Shown here piece by piece: positions 7,994-16,800 of a stretch of 17,325 nucleotides of DNA. Within the stretch, counting starts at the first letter, position 1. Each line of letters starts with the position of its first letter. A program made the position numbers and the translations under genes. The notes under the pieces are model-generated. The model was not told the DNA's origin. It saw nothing but the letters and a program-made list of their open reading frames with translations, and did not search any database. The stretch comes from Pseudomonadota bacterium (GTDB lineage: Bacteria; Pseudomonadota; Alphaproteobacteria; Rhizobiales; Rhizobiaceae), in contig JAFAGL010000180.1 of assembly GCA_023422735.1 (NCBI GenBank), positions 1-17,325 of the forward strand, written 5' to 3'.

Positions 7994-8027
7994 AAGAAAA
8001 ATGCCGCATCGATGCGGCCTTTTTCTT
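7994..8027. terminator. Bidirectional rho-independent terminator between the microprotein and prfB
   Basis: GCCGCATCGATGCGGC (8003-8018) is a perfect palindrome forming a GC-rich stem with a TCGA loop. It is flanked by AAGAAAAA on the left and TTTTTCTT on the right, so both strands end the hairpin with a U-tract. It sits between the converging fghA/microprotein transcript (plus) and prfB (minus) and should terminate both. Confidence 0.9.
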
Positions 8028-8051
8028 GAGTATATCTGAAATAGATAATCG

Positions 8052-9183
8052 CTAGTCGATATCAGAGATTTCTTGACCTGCGCTACCATTGATCTTGGCG
8101 GAAAGCGAAGCCTCCATAAAGTCATCTAGATCTCCGTCAAGAACATCCGAAGGGCTTGTGCTTTCATGCCCCGTACGAAGATCCTTCACCAACTGATATG
8201 GCTGTAAGACATACGATCGAATCTGATGCCCCCAGCCGATATCCGTTTTCGATGCTTCGGTCTCGTTGGCCGCCGCTTCGCGCTTTTTCAGTTCCTCCTC
8301 ATATAAGCGTGAACGCAGCATCTCCCAAGCTTTTGCGCGGTTCTGATGCTGTGAACGCCCTGCCTGACAGGCGACTGCAATCCCGGTTGCCAGATGTGTA
8401 ATGCGAACCGCCGAATCCGTTGTATTGACGTGCTGTCCACCAGCGCCCGATGATCGGTAGGTATCGATCCGCACATCGGACTCGCTTACCTGGATGTCGA
8501 TTGAATCATCGATCACCGGATACACCCAGACACTCGCGAATGACGTGTGCCGTCGCGCGTTGCTGTCATACGGCGATATGCGCACCAACCGGTGTACGCC
8601 GGATTCGGTTTTTGCCCACCCAAACGCGTTATGCCCTTTCAGTAGAAGCGTAGCGGACTTTATGCCCGCTTCTTCACCGTCGTGCAGTTCCAGTATTTCC
8701 ACCTTGAAGCCACGCTTTTCCGCCCAGCGGGTATACATACGCATGAGCATTGACGCCCAATCCTGGCTTTCAGTACCGCCGGCTCCTGCGTGGACTTCCA
8801 AATACGTATCGTTCGCATCGGCTTCGCCAGAAAGCATCGTCTCGATTTGGCGCGCGGCGACTTCTGCCTTCAGCGCCCGGATTGCGGATTCAGCGTCCGC
8901 GATTACCGCATCGTCGCCTTCTTCTTCGCCCAATTCGATCAAGCCGACATTATCTTCAAGCGCCTGAGTGACGCCACGAACTGCCTTGATACCGTCATCC
9001 AAGGTTTGGCGCTCGCGCATCAGTTTTTGTGCTTCTGGAGGGTCGTTCCATAAAGAAGCATCTTCCGAGCGCATGTTGAGATAATCCAGCCGCTTTAAAG
9101 CCTGATCCCAGTCAAAGATGCCTCCTCAGCAGGCCAATGCCCTGCTTGATCTCGTCGACCGTCGATTGCGTTTCCGCACGCAT
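8052..9183 (-). CDS. prfB: Peptide chain release factor 2, with programmed +1 frameshift
   Basis: RF2 recognises UGA and UAA stop codons and triggers peptide release on the ribosome. Translation begins at ATG 9183, with GAGGTGG just before it, and reads 23 codons (MRAETQSTVDEIKQGIGLLRRHL) to an in-frame TGA at 9114-9112. Skipping one base (9114) continues as DWDQALKRLDYLNMRSED for 353 more codons, giving 376 residues, the usual RF2 length. The coding parts are therefore 9183-9115 and 9113-8052. The peptidyl-hydrolysis motif GGQ is at 248-250 and the stop-recognition tripeptide reads SPY (203-205), where E. coli RF2 has SPF. I believe SPY is the normal alphaproteobacterial form. The frameshift makes RF2 control its own synthesis. 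It lies 116 bases after mrcA on the same strand and ends at a shared terminator. Confidence 0.96.
9111..9126 (-). promoter_or_regulatory. prfB programmed +1 ribosomal frameshift signal
   Basis: On the minus strand an internal Shine-Dalgarno AGGAGG (9126-9121) stands three bases before CTT TGA C (9117-9111). This is the classic RF2 arrangement: with little RF2 the ribosome pauses at the poor UGA-C stop, the leucine tRNA slips from CUU to UUU, and reading continues in the +1 frame. The spacing equals that of E. coli (AGGGGG-UAU-CUU-UGA-C). The frames before and after both carry conserved RF2 sequence, so this is not a sequencing error. Confidence 0.95.
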
Positions 9184-9249
9184 GAAAACCACCTCTGATT
9201 TGGGATTTGAATTTGGCTGGAACATAAGGATGCGGCTCAAGCCTGTAAA

Positions 9250-9264
9250 GCTGAGGTGCTCAGC
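9250..9264 (-). terminator. Short stem-loop between mrcA and prfB
   Basis: GCTGAG (9250-9255) and CTCAGC (9259-9264) form a perfect six-pair stem with a three-base loop. On the minus strand it is followed only by TTTAC, so it is a weak terminator at best. It lies 36 bases after the mrcA stop and could thin out read-through into prfB or protect the mrcA 3' end. Confidence 0.3.
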
Positions 9265-9299
9265 CAACTCTCCGGCGCTAAATCCGCTATCAAGCGTGA

Positions 9300-11744
9300 T
9301 CAATAAAGGCCACCTGCCCCGGATGTGATTGCACGGTTGGCCGATGGAGAAATCGATTCCCTCGATTGTTCGGTCGCGGTTTCATCCATTCCAATAACCC
9401 AATAGCTGTCAGCAGGACCAGTGCCGGGCTTGAAAGCTTCCATGATTGTGTCGGGTTCACCTTCCATCGCTCGCATGCCGGTTTTCCGATTGATAGCAAT
9501 CATCTTCATACCGTCCGGAACGCGGAAATCGACAATCGGCCTATCTTTCATGGCAACCGTCATGAAGTCCTTGAAAATCGGCGCAGCCAATCCACCGCCG
9601 GTAGCACCCTTGCCCATGGAGCGCGGATTATCGTATCCCATATATAAACCAACGACGAGGTCGGGGGTGTGACCGACGAACCAAGCGTCCTTCTCATCAT
9701 TGGTCGTACCGGTCTTACCGGCGATCGGCCGGCCAAGCTCGCGCAATGTTGTCGCTGTGCCGCGTTGAACGACCCCTTCCATCATTGATGTGATCTGGTA
9801 TGCCGTCATCGGATCAAGAACCTGCTCCGAATTATCGATGATCGCAGGCTCTGGCTGATTGTCCCAAGCCTGTGCATTACAATCCTGGCAAGTTCTTTGT
9901 TCGTGGCGAAAGATAGTGCGACCATAGCGGTCCTGTATTCGATCGATCAGCGAAGGCTTGATGGATTTCCCTCCATTCGCCATCACAGAATATCCGGAAA
10001 CCATGCGCATGACCGTCGTCTCACCGGACCCTAGCGAATTGGAAATATGCGGCGCCATCTTGTCGTAAACACCGAAGCGCTCTGCGTACTCCGCGACAAG
10101 ATCCATGCCCATATCGTTGGCTAAGCGGACCGTCATGAGGTTACGTGAGCGCTCAATACCCGTGCGCAAGGTAGATGGACCGCCGAAACTACCGCCGTAA
10201 TTCTTTGGCTCCCAGACTGAGCTGCCGATACGAATGCTGATAGGCCCATCCATGACCACGGATGCTGGAGTGTAGCCATTGTCGAGCGCGGCTGAATACA
10301 AGAATGGCTTGAATGATGACCCGGGTTGGCGCATCGCCTGCGTCGCACGATTGAACACGGACTGCGAGTAGGAGAAGCCACCGACCATCGCGAGTACGCG
10401 GCCGGTATGCGGATCCATAGCGATCATTCCGCCTTCGATCTGGGGAACCTGGCGGAGAATCAAATGCGCGGCATCATCACCCTTCGGTTCTACGTAAACG
10501 ACATCACCAGGAGAAAGAACATCAGCTGGTGACTTCGCGTTGAGGCGTTTGCCATCCACGACATGACGCATCGCCCATTTCATGTCTTCTGCAGAAACCG
10601 CAGCCGTGACTCGCTCATCTTTCAAGGCGCCCGAAACTTCGCGTTCTGGTTTCAGACCCACCGTTAGTCCGCTTTTTCCGGATTCCAGAACGACGGCCAC
10701 CTTCCACTCAGGAACGTCGCCTAGGTTTTTGACCTCTCCGAGCGGTTCGCCCCAATCACCAGAAATATCGATCGAGGTGATTGGCCCACGATAGCCACGC
10801 AGCGTATCGTATTTAATCAACCCGCTTTGCAGGGAGCGCCGCGCCATTCTCTGCAGAGCCGGATCTAACGTCGTGCGAACAGAAAGTCCGCCCTCGTAAA
10901 GCGAGTCCTCGCCATACTGCGCAATGATCTGGCGCCGAACCTCTTCAGTGAAATATTCGCCCGCGAAAAGATATGTGCCCCCACGCCTAGGCGTAACCCC
11001 AAGCCCGGCAGCTTTTGCCTTTGCGCCTTCTTCTGCGGACGCATAGCCATTCTCAACCATTTGATCGATAACCCAGTTACGCCTTTCAAGGGCGCGCTCG
11101 GTGTGACGAAACGGATGATAGTTTGTAGGTCCCTTGGGAAGCGCGGCAAGATAGGCAGTGTCCGCCAGGCTAAGTTCATTTACGGATTTATCGAAATAGG
11201 TCAATGCGGCGCCCGCAATACCATAGGAGCCAAGGCCAAAGTAAATTTCGTTCAGATAGAGCTCGAGGATCCGGTCCTTCGAATAGGCCTGTTCGATACG
11301 GAACGACAGGATAGCTTCTCGCACCTTTCGCTCGATCGTCTGATCCTTGGTCAAAAGAAAGTTTTTGGCCACCTGCTGAGTGATCGTCGAGGCGCCCTGA
11401 AGTCCGCCCCCCTGGAGATTATTAAGCGCTGCACGCGCCAGTCCGGTGATATCGATACCCGGATGTTTGTAGAAATTTTTGTCTTCCGCCGACAGGAACG
11501 CGGCCTTCACGCGATCGGGAACAGCTTGAATAGGTAGATAAAGCCGGCGCTCACGGGCAAATTCGGCCATCAGTGCGCCGTCCGAGGCATGCACGCGTGT
11601 TGTGACCGGCGGCTCGTAGCTTGCCAGAACTTCATAATCCGGCAAATCGCGCGTGATGGTGCCAACATAGAGTGCGACACCCACTGCCGCGAGCAATGCA
11701 AGCGCTACGCCTACACCAAAGAAGTAGCCGATCAGCCTAATCAT
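9300..11744 (-). CDS. mrcA: Penicillin-binding protein 1A (bifunctional transglycosylase/transpeptidase)
   Basis: This inner-membrane enzyme polymerises glycan strands from lipid II and crosslinks peptides in the periplasm. The 814-residue product has a short cytoplasmic start, one membrane helix (about 4-28), and a transglycosylase domain with the catalytic Glu in SAEDKNFYKHPG (Glu87) plus GGSTIT-like GASTITQQVAKN. An OB-like insert follows (about 310-430), then the transpeptidase domain with SSFK (nucleophile Ser476, Lys479), SRN (533-535) and KTGTT (677-681). Two cysteines (CQDC, 619 and 622) lie in a periplasmic loop. ATG 11744 is chosen, with GGAG five bases before it. An earlier in-frame GTG (11771) has no such support and would put charged residues before the anchor. 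It lies between amiC and prfB, all on the minus strand, in the common alphaproteobacterial order. The symbol ponA is also used. Confidence 0.96.
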   Translation of the reverse strand: MIRLIGYFFGVGVALALLAAVGVALYVGTITRDLPDYEVLASYEPPVTTRVHASDGALMAEFARERRLYLPIQAVPDRVKAAFLSAEDKNFYKHPGIDITGLARAALNNLQGGGLQGASTITQQVAKNFLLTKDQTIERKVREAILSFRIEQAYSKDRILELYLNEIYFGLGSYGIAGAALTYFDKSVNELSLADTAYLAALPKGPTNYHPFRHTERALERRNWVIDQMVENGYASAEEGAKAKAAGLGVTPRRGGTYLFAGEYFTEEVRRQIIAQYGEDSLYEGGLSVRTTLDPALQRMARRSLQSGLIKYDTLRGYRGPITSIDISGDWGEPLGEVKNLGDVPEWKVAVVLESGKSGLTVGLKPEREVSGALKDERVTAAVSAEDMKWAMRHVVDGKRLNAKSPADVLSPGDVVYVEPKGDDAAHLILRQVPQIEGGMIAMDPHTGRVLAMVGGFSYSQSVFNRATQAMRQPGSSFKPFLYSAALDNGYTPASVVMDGPISIRIGSSVWEPKNYGGSFGGPSTLRTGIERSRNLMTVRLANDMGMDLVAEYAERFGVYDKMAPHISNSLGSGETTVMRMVSGYSVMANGGKSIKPSLIDRIQDRYGRTIFRHEQRTCQDCNAQAWDNQPEPAIIDNSEQVLDPMTAYQITSMMEGVVQRGTATTLRELGRPIAGKTGTTNDEKDAWFVGHTPDLVVGLYMGYDNPRSMGKGATGGGLAAPIFKDFMTVAMKDRPIVDFRVPDGMKMIAINRKTGMRAMEGEPDTIMEAFKPGTGPADSYWVIGMDETATEQSRESISPSANRAITSGAGGLY

Positions 11745-11941
11745 TCGATCTCCAATCCACGGACACCGCACCCCACGCCAGCGTGATTTCCGTTGGAAGA
11801 ATCGAGCGACGCATCAATCGGTAGGGCGACTAACCCAAACGATATGGACAAAATGCGGCAAGAGCGCATTCGCGTCTCAAATTCAATCTTAATCGTAAGG
11901 ATGTGCTTTGCGGGCAACCATATCACGATTTACGTTGAATG

Positions 11942-13159
11942 CTATTCTTTATGGCCGATGCGCGGTCCGGCAAATTGTATGACGGCATCTACGATGCCTT
12001 TCGCCGCTTTCGAACGCCAATGGTCATCAAGTAGATGCTTTTCGTCAGCCTCGTTCGACAGATAACCTAACTCGACCAACACTGAAGGCACATCCGGCGC
12101 TTTCAATACGCGAAATCCAGCCATTCGATGAGGATTATTGATCATGGTGATCGACTGCTTTAGCTCACTCACCAGTGTGGTTGCAAACTGCATAGAGAAT
12201 GAGTGGGTTTCACGCCGGATCAGATCGACAAGAATGTCCGCAATCTGGTGATCCTCATCTTCAACTTTCATCCCGGCCAGCTCATCAGCCAGATTTTCGC
12301 GTGTCGCCAAGGCAGCAGATTCTGCATCCGACGCTCTGTCGGAAACCGTATAAACGGTAGCTCCGCGTATCCCTTTGAGTCGGATCGTATCCGCATGAAC
12401 AGAGATCAAGAGATCAGCATCCTTCTCACGTGCAAAACGCACACGTTCATCTAAACGAAGAAACTGATCATCGTCGCGCGTCATAAAGACATCGATATTT
12501 CCGACCTTAGCAAGTTGCGACTGCAGTTCGCGGGAAAATGCCAGGGTAACTTCCTTTTCAACCGTTCCCGAAACTCCGTTCGCGCCACCATCGATTCCGC
12601 CGTGACCAGGATCAATCACCACGGTGAAACGCTTGCGGCTGGCGGCGATGGCGTCGGTTTTTACGACTGAAGAACTACCCACCCTTGTCGAAGCAGTTGC
12701 GGTCGCCTGCTCGGCAAGCGCCACATCGAAATCCTTTTCCGATGTGGCCTCCAGATCCACAGCAAGCCGATTTCCCGTTCTATCCTCATTCAGCAACAGA
12801 TCAAAGTTCGACACCTTGAACGGCCCCTTCGAGGTGATGACAATTCGAGAAGACCCGTTTCCCATAGGACCGTAACGGACACCAGCAATCAAACCGCGCG
12901 CCTTGAGCGACCGTTGAGAGAAGCGAAATTTTGCTTCCGGCAGATCGATGACCAGCCGATATGGTGACCGCAGAATAATGAACTTCGGCTCCGCTTCCTC
13001 GGTGAGACTGAAAACGAGGCGGGTTCTTACGGCATCACCCGCTATTGCCAAATCATGCAGTTCAAGGGGCTTTGCGTCCAACGAAGAAACGGATCCAGCG
13101 AAACTGACCACGAACATCAGCGCCGCAATTTTCATCGATCTGCAAAGATAACCGAACAC
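11942..13159 (-). CDS. amiC: N-acetylmuramoyl-L-alanine amidase (AmiC type)
   Basis: This periplasmic zinc amidase cuts the bond between muramic acid and the stem peptide, mainly during cell separation. The 405-residue product has a signal peptide (hydrophobic IAALMFVVSFAGSVSSL, cleavage likely near residues 27-29), an AMIN domain (about 31-135) for septal targeting, a flexible linker, and an Amidase_3 domain (about 180-393). Zinc and catalytic residues are His186 (IDPGHGGIDGG), Glu201 (TVEKEVTL), His255 (SVHADT) and Glu363 (VELGYLSN). A helical insertion of about residues 275-330 separates the last two, as in autoinhibited AmiB/C enzymes. GTG 13159 is preferred because GAGG lies six bases upstream. 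ATG 13135 also keeps the signal peptide but has no ribosome site. mrcA follows after 197 bases. The enzyme class is certain; the amiC symbol is by domain layout. Confidence 0.93.
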   Translation of the reverse strand: MFGYLCRSMKIAALMFVVSFAGSVSSLDAKPLELHDLAIAGDAVRTRLVFSLTEEAEPKFIILRSPYRLVIDLPEAKFRFSQRSLKARGLIAGVRYGPMGNGSSRIVITSKGPFKVSNFDLLLNEDRTGNRLAVDLEATSEKDFDVALAEQATATASTRVGSSSVVKTDAIAASRKRFTVVIDPGHGGIDGGANGVSGTVEKEVTLAFSRELQSQLAKVGNIDVFMTRDDDQFLRLDERVRFAREKDADLLISVHADTIRLKGIRGATVYTVSDRASDAESAALATRENLADELAGMKVEDEDHQIADILVDLIRRETHSFSMQFATTLVSELKQSITMINNPHRMAGFRVLKAPDVPSVLVELGYLSNEADEKHLLDDHWRSKAAKGIVDAVIQFAGPRIGHKE

Positions 13160-13354
13160 GCCTTACCTCATATGCCCGTGCCTTGCCCCCCACTCGAAAT
13201 CGCGGAGCTAAGCGCGGTGAATTCACGGCGGGGACATTTGCGCTCACCCGTTAACGAGCGGTATCCAACTATGGTTAAACAAGCGTTGCCAAGCTCCCTC
13301 TTCATGCCTCGGTGTGTTCGGCAAAAAAGGTTGCGTTAAAACTGACCAGCCCAT

Positions 13355-13394
13355 AAAAGCGAAGCAGGGTGACAGCAATGTCGGTTCGCTTTTT
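13355..13394. terminator. Terminator-like stem-loop inside the amiC-rne intergenic region
   Basis: AAAAGCGAA (13355-13363) pairs perfectly with TTCGCTTTT (13385-13393), followed by one more T. Within the loop GACA-GCAA-TGTC (13371-13382) forms a small stem with a GNRA-type GCAA tetraloop. Both strands end in a run of U, so it could stop transcription in either direction. No gene ends here, so it may close a small RNA or act as an attenuator in a leader. Function is inferred. Confidence 0.4.
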
Positions 13395-13451
13395 CAAGCA
13401 CCCGCTGCAAGCTAGGTTCGCGTGACGTGCACGCTCCCGTGAGACGCCGTG

Positions 13452-13484
13452 AACCACGCCGCAAGGCGGGTAACCGGCGTGGTT
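13452..13484 (+). promoter_or_regulatory. Strong stem-loop in the rne upstream region
   Basis: AACCACGCC (13452-13460) is the exact complement of GGCGTGGTT (13476-13484), giving nine pairs around a 15-base loop. An alternative small hairpin, GCC-GCAA-GGC (13458-13467), competes for the same bases. There is no U-tract after it, so it is not a terminator. In an mRNA leader it would be a stable fold, possibly an RNase E recognition element. Confidence 0.4.
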
Positions 13485-13784
13485 ATCATCCCAACCTATT
13501 CTTCCTGGCGATTCTGGTTATCGGAAGCCAGGTTTGGAGAAACGGTCGAAGTTTTTAGGCCGGCTCAAACGAGCGAACAAACTGGTCCGATTTAACCTCG
13601 GGCTTACTTGAAATCTATTCGCAAGGAACACGATTGGTCAGCGCCGTAATGCCCCTTCCAGATGGAAACCGCGCCGTGTCGGCTGCGGTCGGAGATGGCT
13701 TTGCGCACCGGTCGATGTCTGCGAACGTGCAATTATCCGGCGCACGCGTGCCGTCCAACCAGGAAGATCCGCCGATAACGGCGT

Positions 13785-13807
13785 CCCGGTGGCCGGTTGC
13801 CGGGGAG
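13785..13807 (+). promoter_or_regulatory. Hairpin overlapping the rne ribosome binding site
   Basis: CCCGG (13785-13789) can pair with CCGGG (13800-13804). The right arm overlaps the purine run GGGGAG (13802-13807), the only Shine-Dalgarno candidate for rne, whose ATG starts ten bases later. Pairing would hide part of the ribosome binding site. The stem is only five pairs, so this is tentative. Confidence 0.3.
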
Positions 13808-13817
13808 ATCTTTGATT

Positions 13818-16800
13818 ATGCCCAACAAGATGCTAATAGACGCCTCCCACCCGGAGGAAACGCGGGTCGTAGTTACTCGAGGTAATCGGATCGAAGAATT
13901 CGATTTCGAATCTCAGGACAAGAAGCAGTTACGCGGAAATATCTATCTCGCGAGGGTAACGCGGGTCGAACCATCTCTTCAGGCTGCCTTCGTGGAATAT
14001 GGTGGCAATCGTCATGGCTTTCTTGCCTTCAGCGAAATTCATCCCGACTATTACCAAATTCCTGTAGCCGACCGCCAAGCGCTCTTGCGCGCGGAAGCTG
14101 AAGCAGCCGAAGACGAAGACAATGAGGACGAAGAGGAGCCCTCGAACCGTCGTCGCCGGCGTGGACGCAGCGGCAAGAATCGCCAGAAAGATCAGGCTGA
14201 ACAGCTTGCGTCGGGCGATGAAACTCCTGATTCCGAGCACAAGCAGAGTTCAGATGCCGACGAAGGCGCTCCGCTAGTTGAACTTGAACCTTTGGATAGC
14301 CCATCCTTTCTCTCGAATTCATTCGGCCCTCGAATTGGGGACACCGAGGATCCAGTGAATGAGGACGGCGGTTCGGGATCGGAAGATGATTCAGTTGCCG
14401 GAAATGGCTCGGAAGACTCTAACGCGGCTGACGAAGACATCAAAGACGAGAATGGCGGTTCCGATGACAATTCGGGGCCAGCAATGCCTGCATCGATTGA
14501 GAATGATGTGATATCGGAAGAACTTTCCGAGCATTCTTCCGAAGTTTCCGAAACCAACACACTCGAAGATCAAGCTTCCCGTCACGGTCAAAATGATTCC
14601 GATGACTCGGGGGATGATAGCGATGATGATTCGGACGATGACGAGGTCGAATCCGTCGGGGCTGAAGATGCGATCGAAGAAGCTCAGCCTCGTCGACGCG
14701 CCAACCGCCGTCAATACAAAATCCAGGAAGTGATCAAGCGCCGCCAGATCCTGCTTGTGCAAGTTGTCAAGGAAGAACGTGGGAACAAAGGCGCCGCGTT
14801 AACTACCTACCTGTCTTTGGCTGGTAGATATTCGGTGCTGATGCCGAATACCGCGCGCGGTGGTGGGATTTCGCGCAAGATCACCAATGTGCAGGATCGC
14901 AAACGTCTCAAGGATGTCGTCAAGGAACTCGACGTTCCTCAGGGCATGGGCGTCATTCTGCGAACCGCAGGCGAAAGCCGTACAAAAGCGGAAATCAAGC
15001 GCGATTACGAATATCTGATGCGCATGTGGGAGAACGTGCGCACACTCACGCTCGAATCCACCGCACCAGCACTGGTTTACGAAGAGGGTTCGCTCATCAA
15101 GCGGTCTGTCCGCGATCTTTACAACAAGGATATCGAGGAGATTCAGGTTGCTGGAGAGGATGGCTATCGAGAAGCCAAAAACTTCATGCGAATGCTGATG
15201 CCCAGCCATGCGAAGGTGGTTCAACCCTATCGCGACACAGTGCCAATTTTTGCACGCAATGGAATTGAAGGTCAGCTCGACCGGATGCTTCAGCCGCAAG
15301 TGAACCTTAAATCTGGCGGTTATATCATCATCAATCAGACGGAAGCGCTGGTTGCGATCGACGTCAATTCGGGGCGTTCCACGAAGGAACACTCGATTGA
15401 GGATACTGCTCTTCAAACCAATCTCGAAGCTGCTGACGAAGTGGCGCGTCAACTGCGCTTGCGCGACCTCGCCGGGCTGATCGTTGTCGATTTCATCGAT
15501 ATGGAAGAGAACCGCAACAATCGGGCGGTCGAAAAACGCATGAAAGATGCGTTGAAGAACGATCGTGCACGAATTCAGGTTGGGAGAATTTCCCATTTCG
15601 GCTTGCTGGAGATGTCACGTCAGCGCATCCGCGCGAGCGTCCTGGAATCCACCACCCAAACCTGCCCGCATTGTGGTGGCACTGGTCATATCCGCTCTGA
15701 ATCTTCTGTTGCGCTGCACGTCATCCGAGCGATCGAAGAATATCTTCTCAAGGATAATCGCTTCGACATCACAGTTCGCACGCCCGTGTCGACCGCACTT
15801 TACGTGCTCAATCACAAGCGGTCGACCTTGGTCGAAATAGAAGGGCGGTTTGGCGTTTCAGTTTCTTTGGAAGCGGATGAAACGCTTGGTACGCAGCATT
15901 ACGCCATCTCGAAGGGAGACGCTGTCGAGAACCCCGTCACCGTCACGACGCCATCTTACGAGACCGTCGTTGATGATCTTGATGAAGAAGTCGCGCTTGA
16001 GATCGATGAGACTCAGGACGAGGATCAATCTGGCGACGGTGACAATCGCAGTGAGACAAAACAATCGAGCGGGGATCAGGAAGGCGACCGGAAGCGGCGC
16101 AGGCGCAGGCGCCGGCGTGGAAAGGATCGTGATCGCGAATCCGCTTCGGAGCATCCGGTCAGTCAAGCTGTAACCGGAGATCACGGCCTTGCATCCAATG
16201 CTGACGAAGCACCAACAGGCGACGAAAACAGCCAGACCGGAGCAGAAGTTGCAGTTCCAGAATCGGAGTTAGACGCCGATCAGAAAAAACGCAGACGCGG
16301 GAAGCGCGGCGGTCGACGTAACCGCCGCGATGAGGTCGGGGGACTGGATAATCAGAACAGCGAGGCGGAAGGCGGTGATAGAGGCACTGTTAATCAGGAA
16401 AGCACGTCTGTTCTGGAAACAACAAATGCATTGCCTGAGACTTCAAAGCAACTTGCTCCTTCAGAGCAGTTGATAGAAATGCCGATCGATGCTGAGAGCT
16501 CAGCGGCCACTATCGGTCAGCAGGAGGTCGGGACTGTGGAAACGGCGGTCGCAGCTGGGGAAGCTGAACCACCGGCAAAACCAAAGCGTACGCGAACAAA
16601 GCGCGTCAAGAAGTTAGCTGAAGAACCTGTCATTGCTTCCGAAACTAAGGATGCTCAGAAAGGTTTGGAAACTGCAGTCGCTTCGGCCGATATCGAAGCC
16701 TCTGTACCTGCTGAAACGGCATCAGCGCAGCCAGATGTTGAACCACAAGCGGGTCCAAAGGAAGACCGAAGCCGACCCAGCCGTCGGAGAGCGGCGACAG

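Larger units (their letters stand above)
13160..13817. other. 658-bp divergent intergenic region with the structured rne leader
   Basis: This region separates amiC (minus) from rne (plus) and should hold both promoters. I find no convincing protein: open frames at 13055-13339 and 13634-13885 lack family resemblance and ribosome sites, and the second overlaps rne out of frame. It does hold several strong inverted repeats, entered separately, plus GCACGCGTGC (13742-13751) and CTTCC (13501-13505) with GGAAG (13523-13527). A possible promoter for rne is TTGCGT (13331-13336), 17 bases, TAAAAG (13354-13359), but it overlaps a terminator-like hairpin, so I do not trust it. Confidence 0.5.

Noticed and set aside
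9074..9183. A possible frameshift error or pseudogene in prfB
   Set aside because: The internal AGGAGG and CTT TGA C at exact spacing identify programmed frameshifting, and both halves encode conserved RF2 sequence.
13634..13885. An 83-codon plus-strand frame overlapping the start of rne
   Set aside because: It overlaps rne out of frame, has no Shine-Dalgarno and no family. The region is better explained as structured leader.
14091..14711. The repetitive acidic stretch in rne as a tandem repeat or mobile insertion
   Set aside because: The codons vary and keep the frame, no flanking direct or inverted repeats are seen, and such inserts are a known feature of alphaproteobacterial RNase E.
14799..15596. 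A 265-codon open frame on the minus strand
   Set aside because: It is antisense to the catalytic domain of rne, a region under strong protein constraint. The long frame follows from codon bias.
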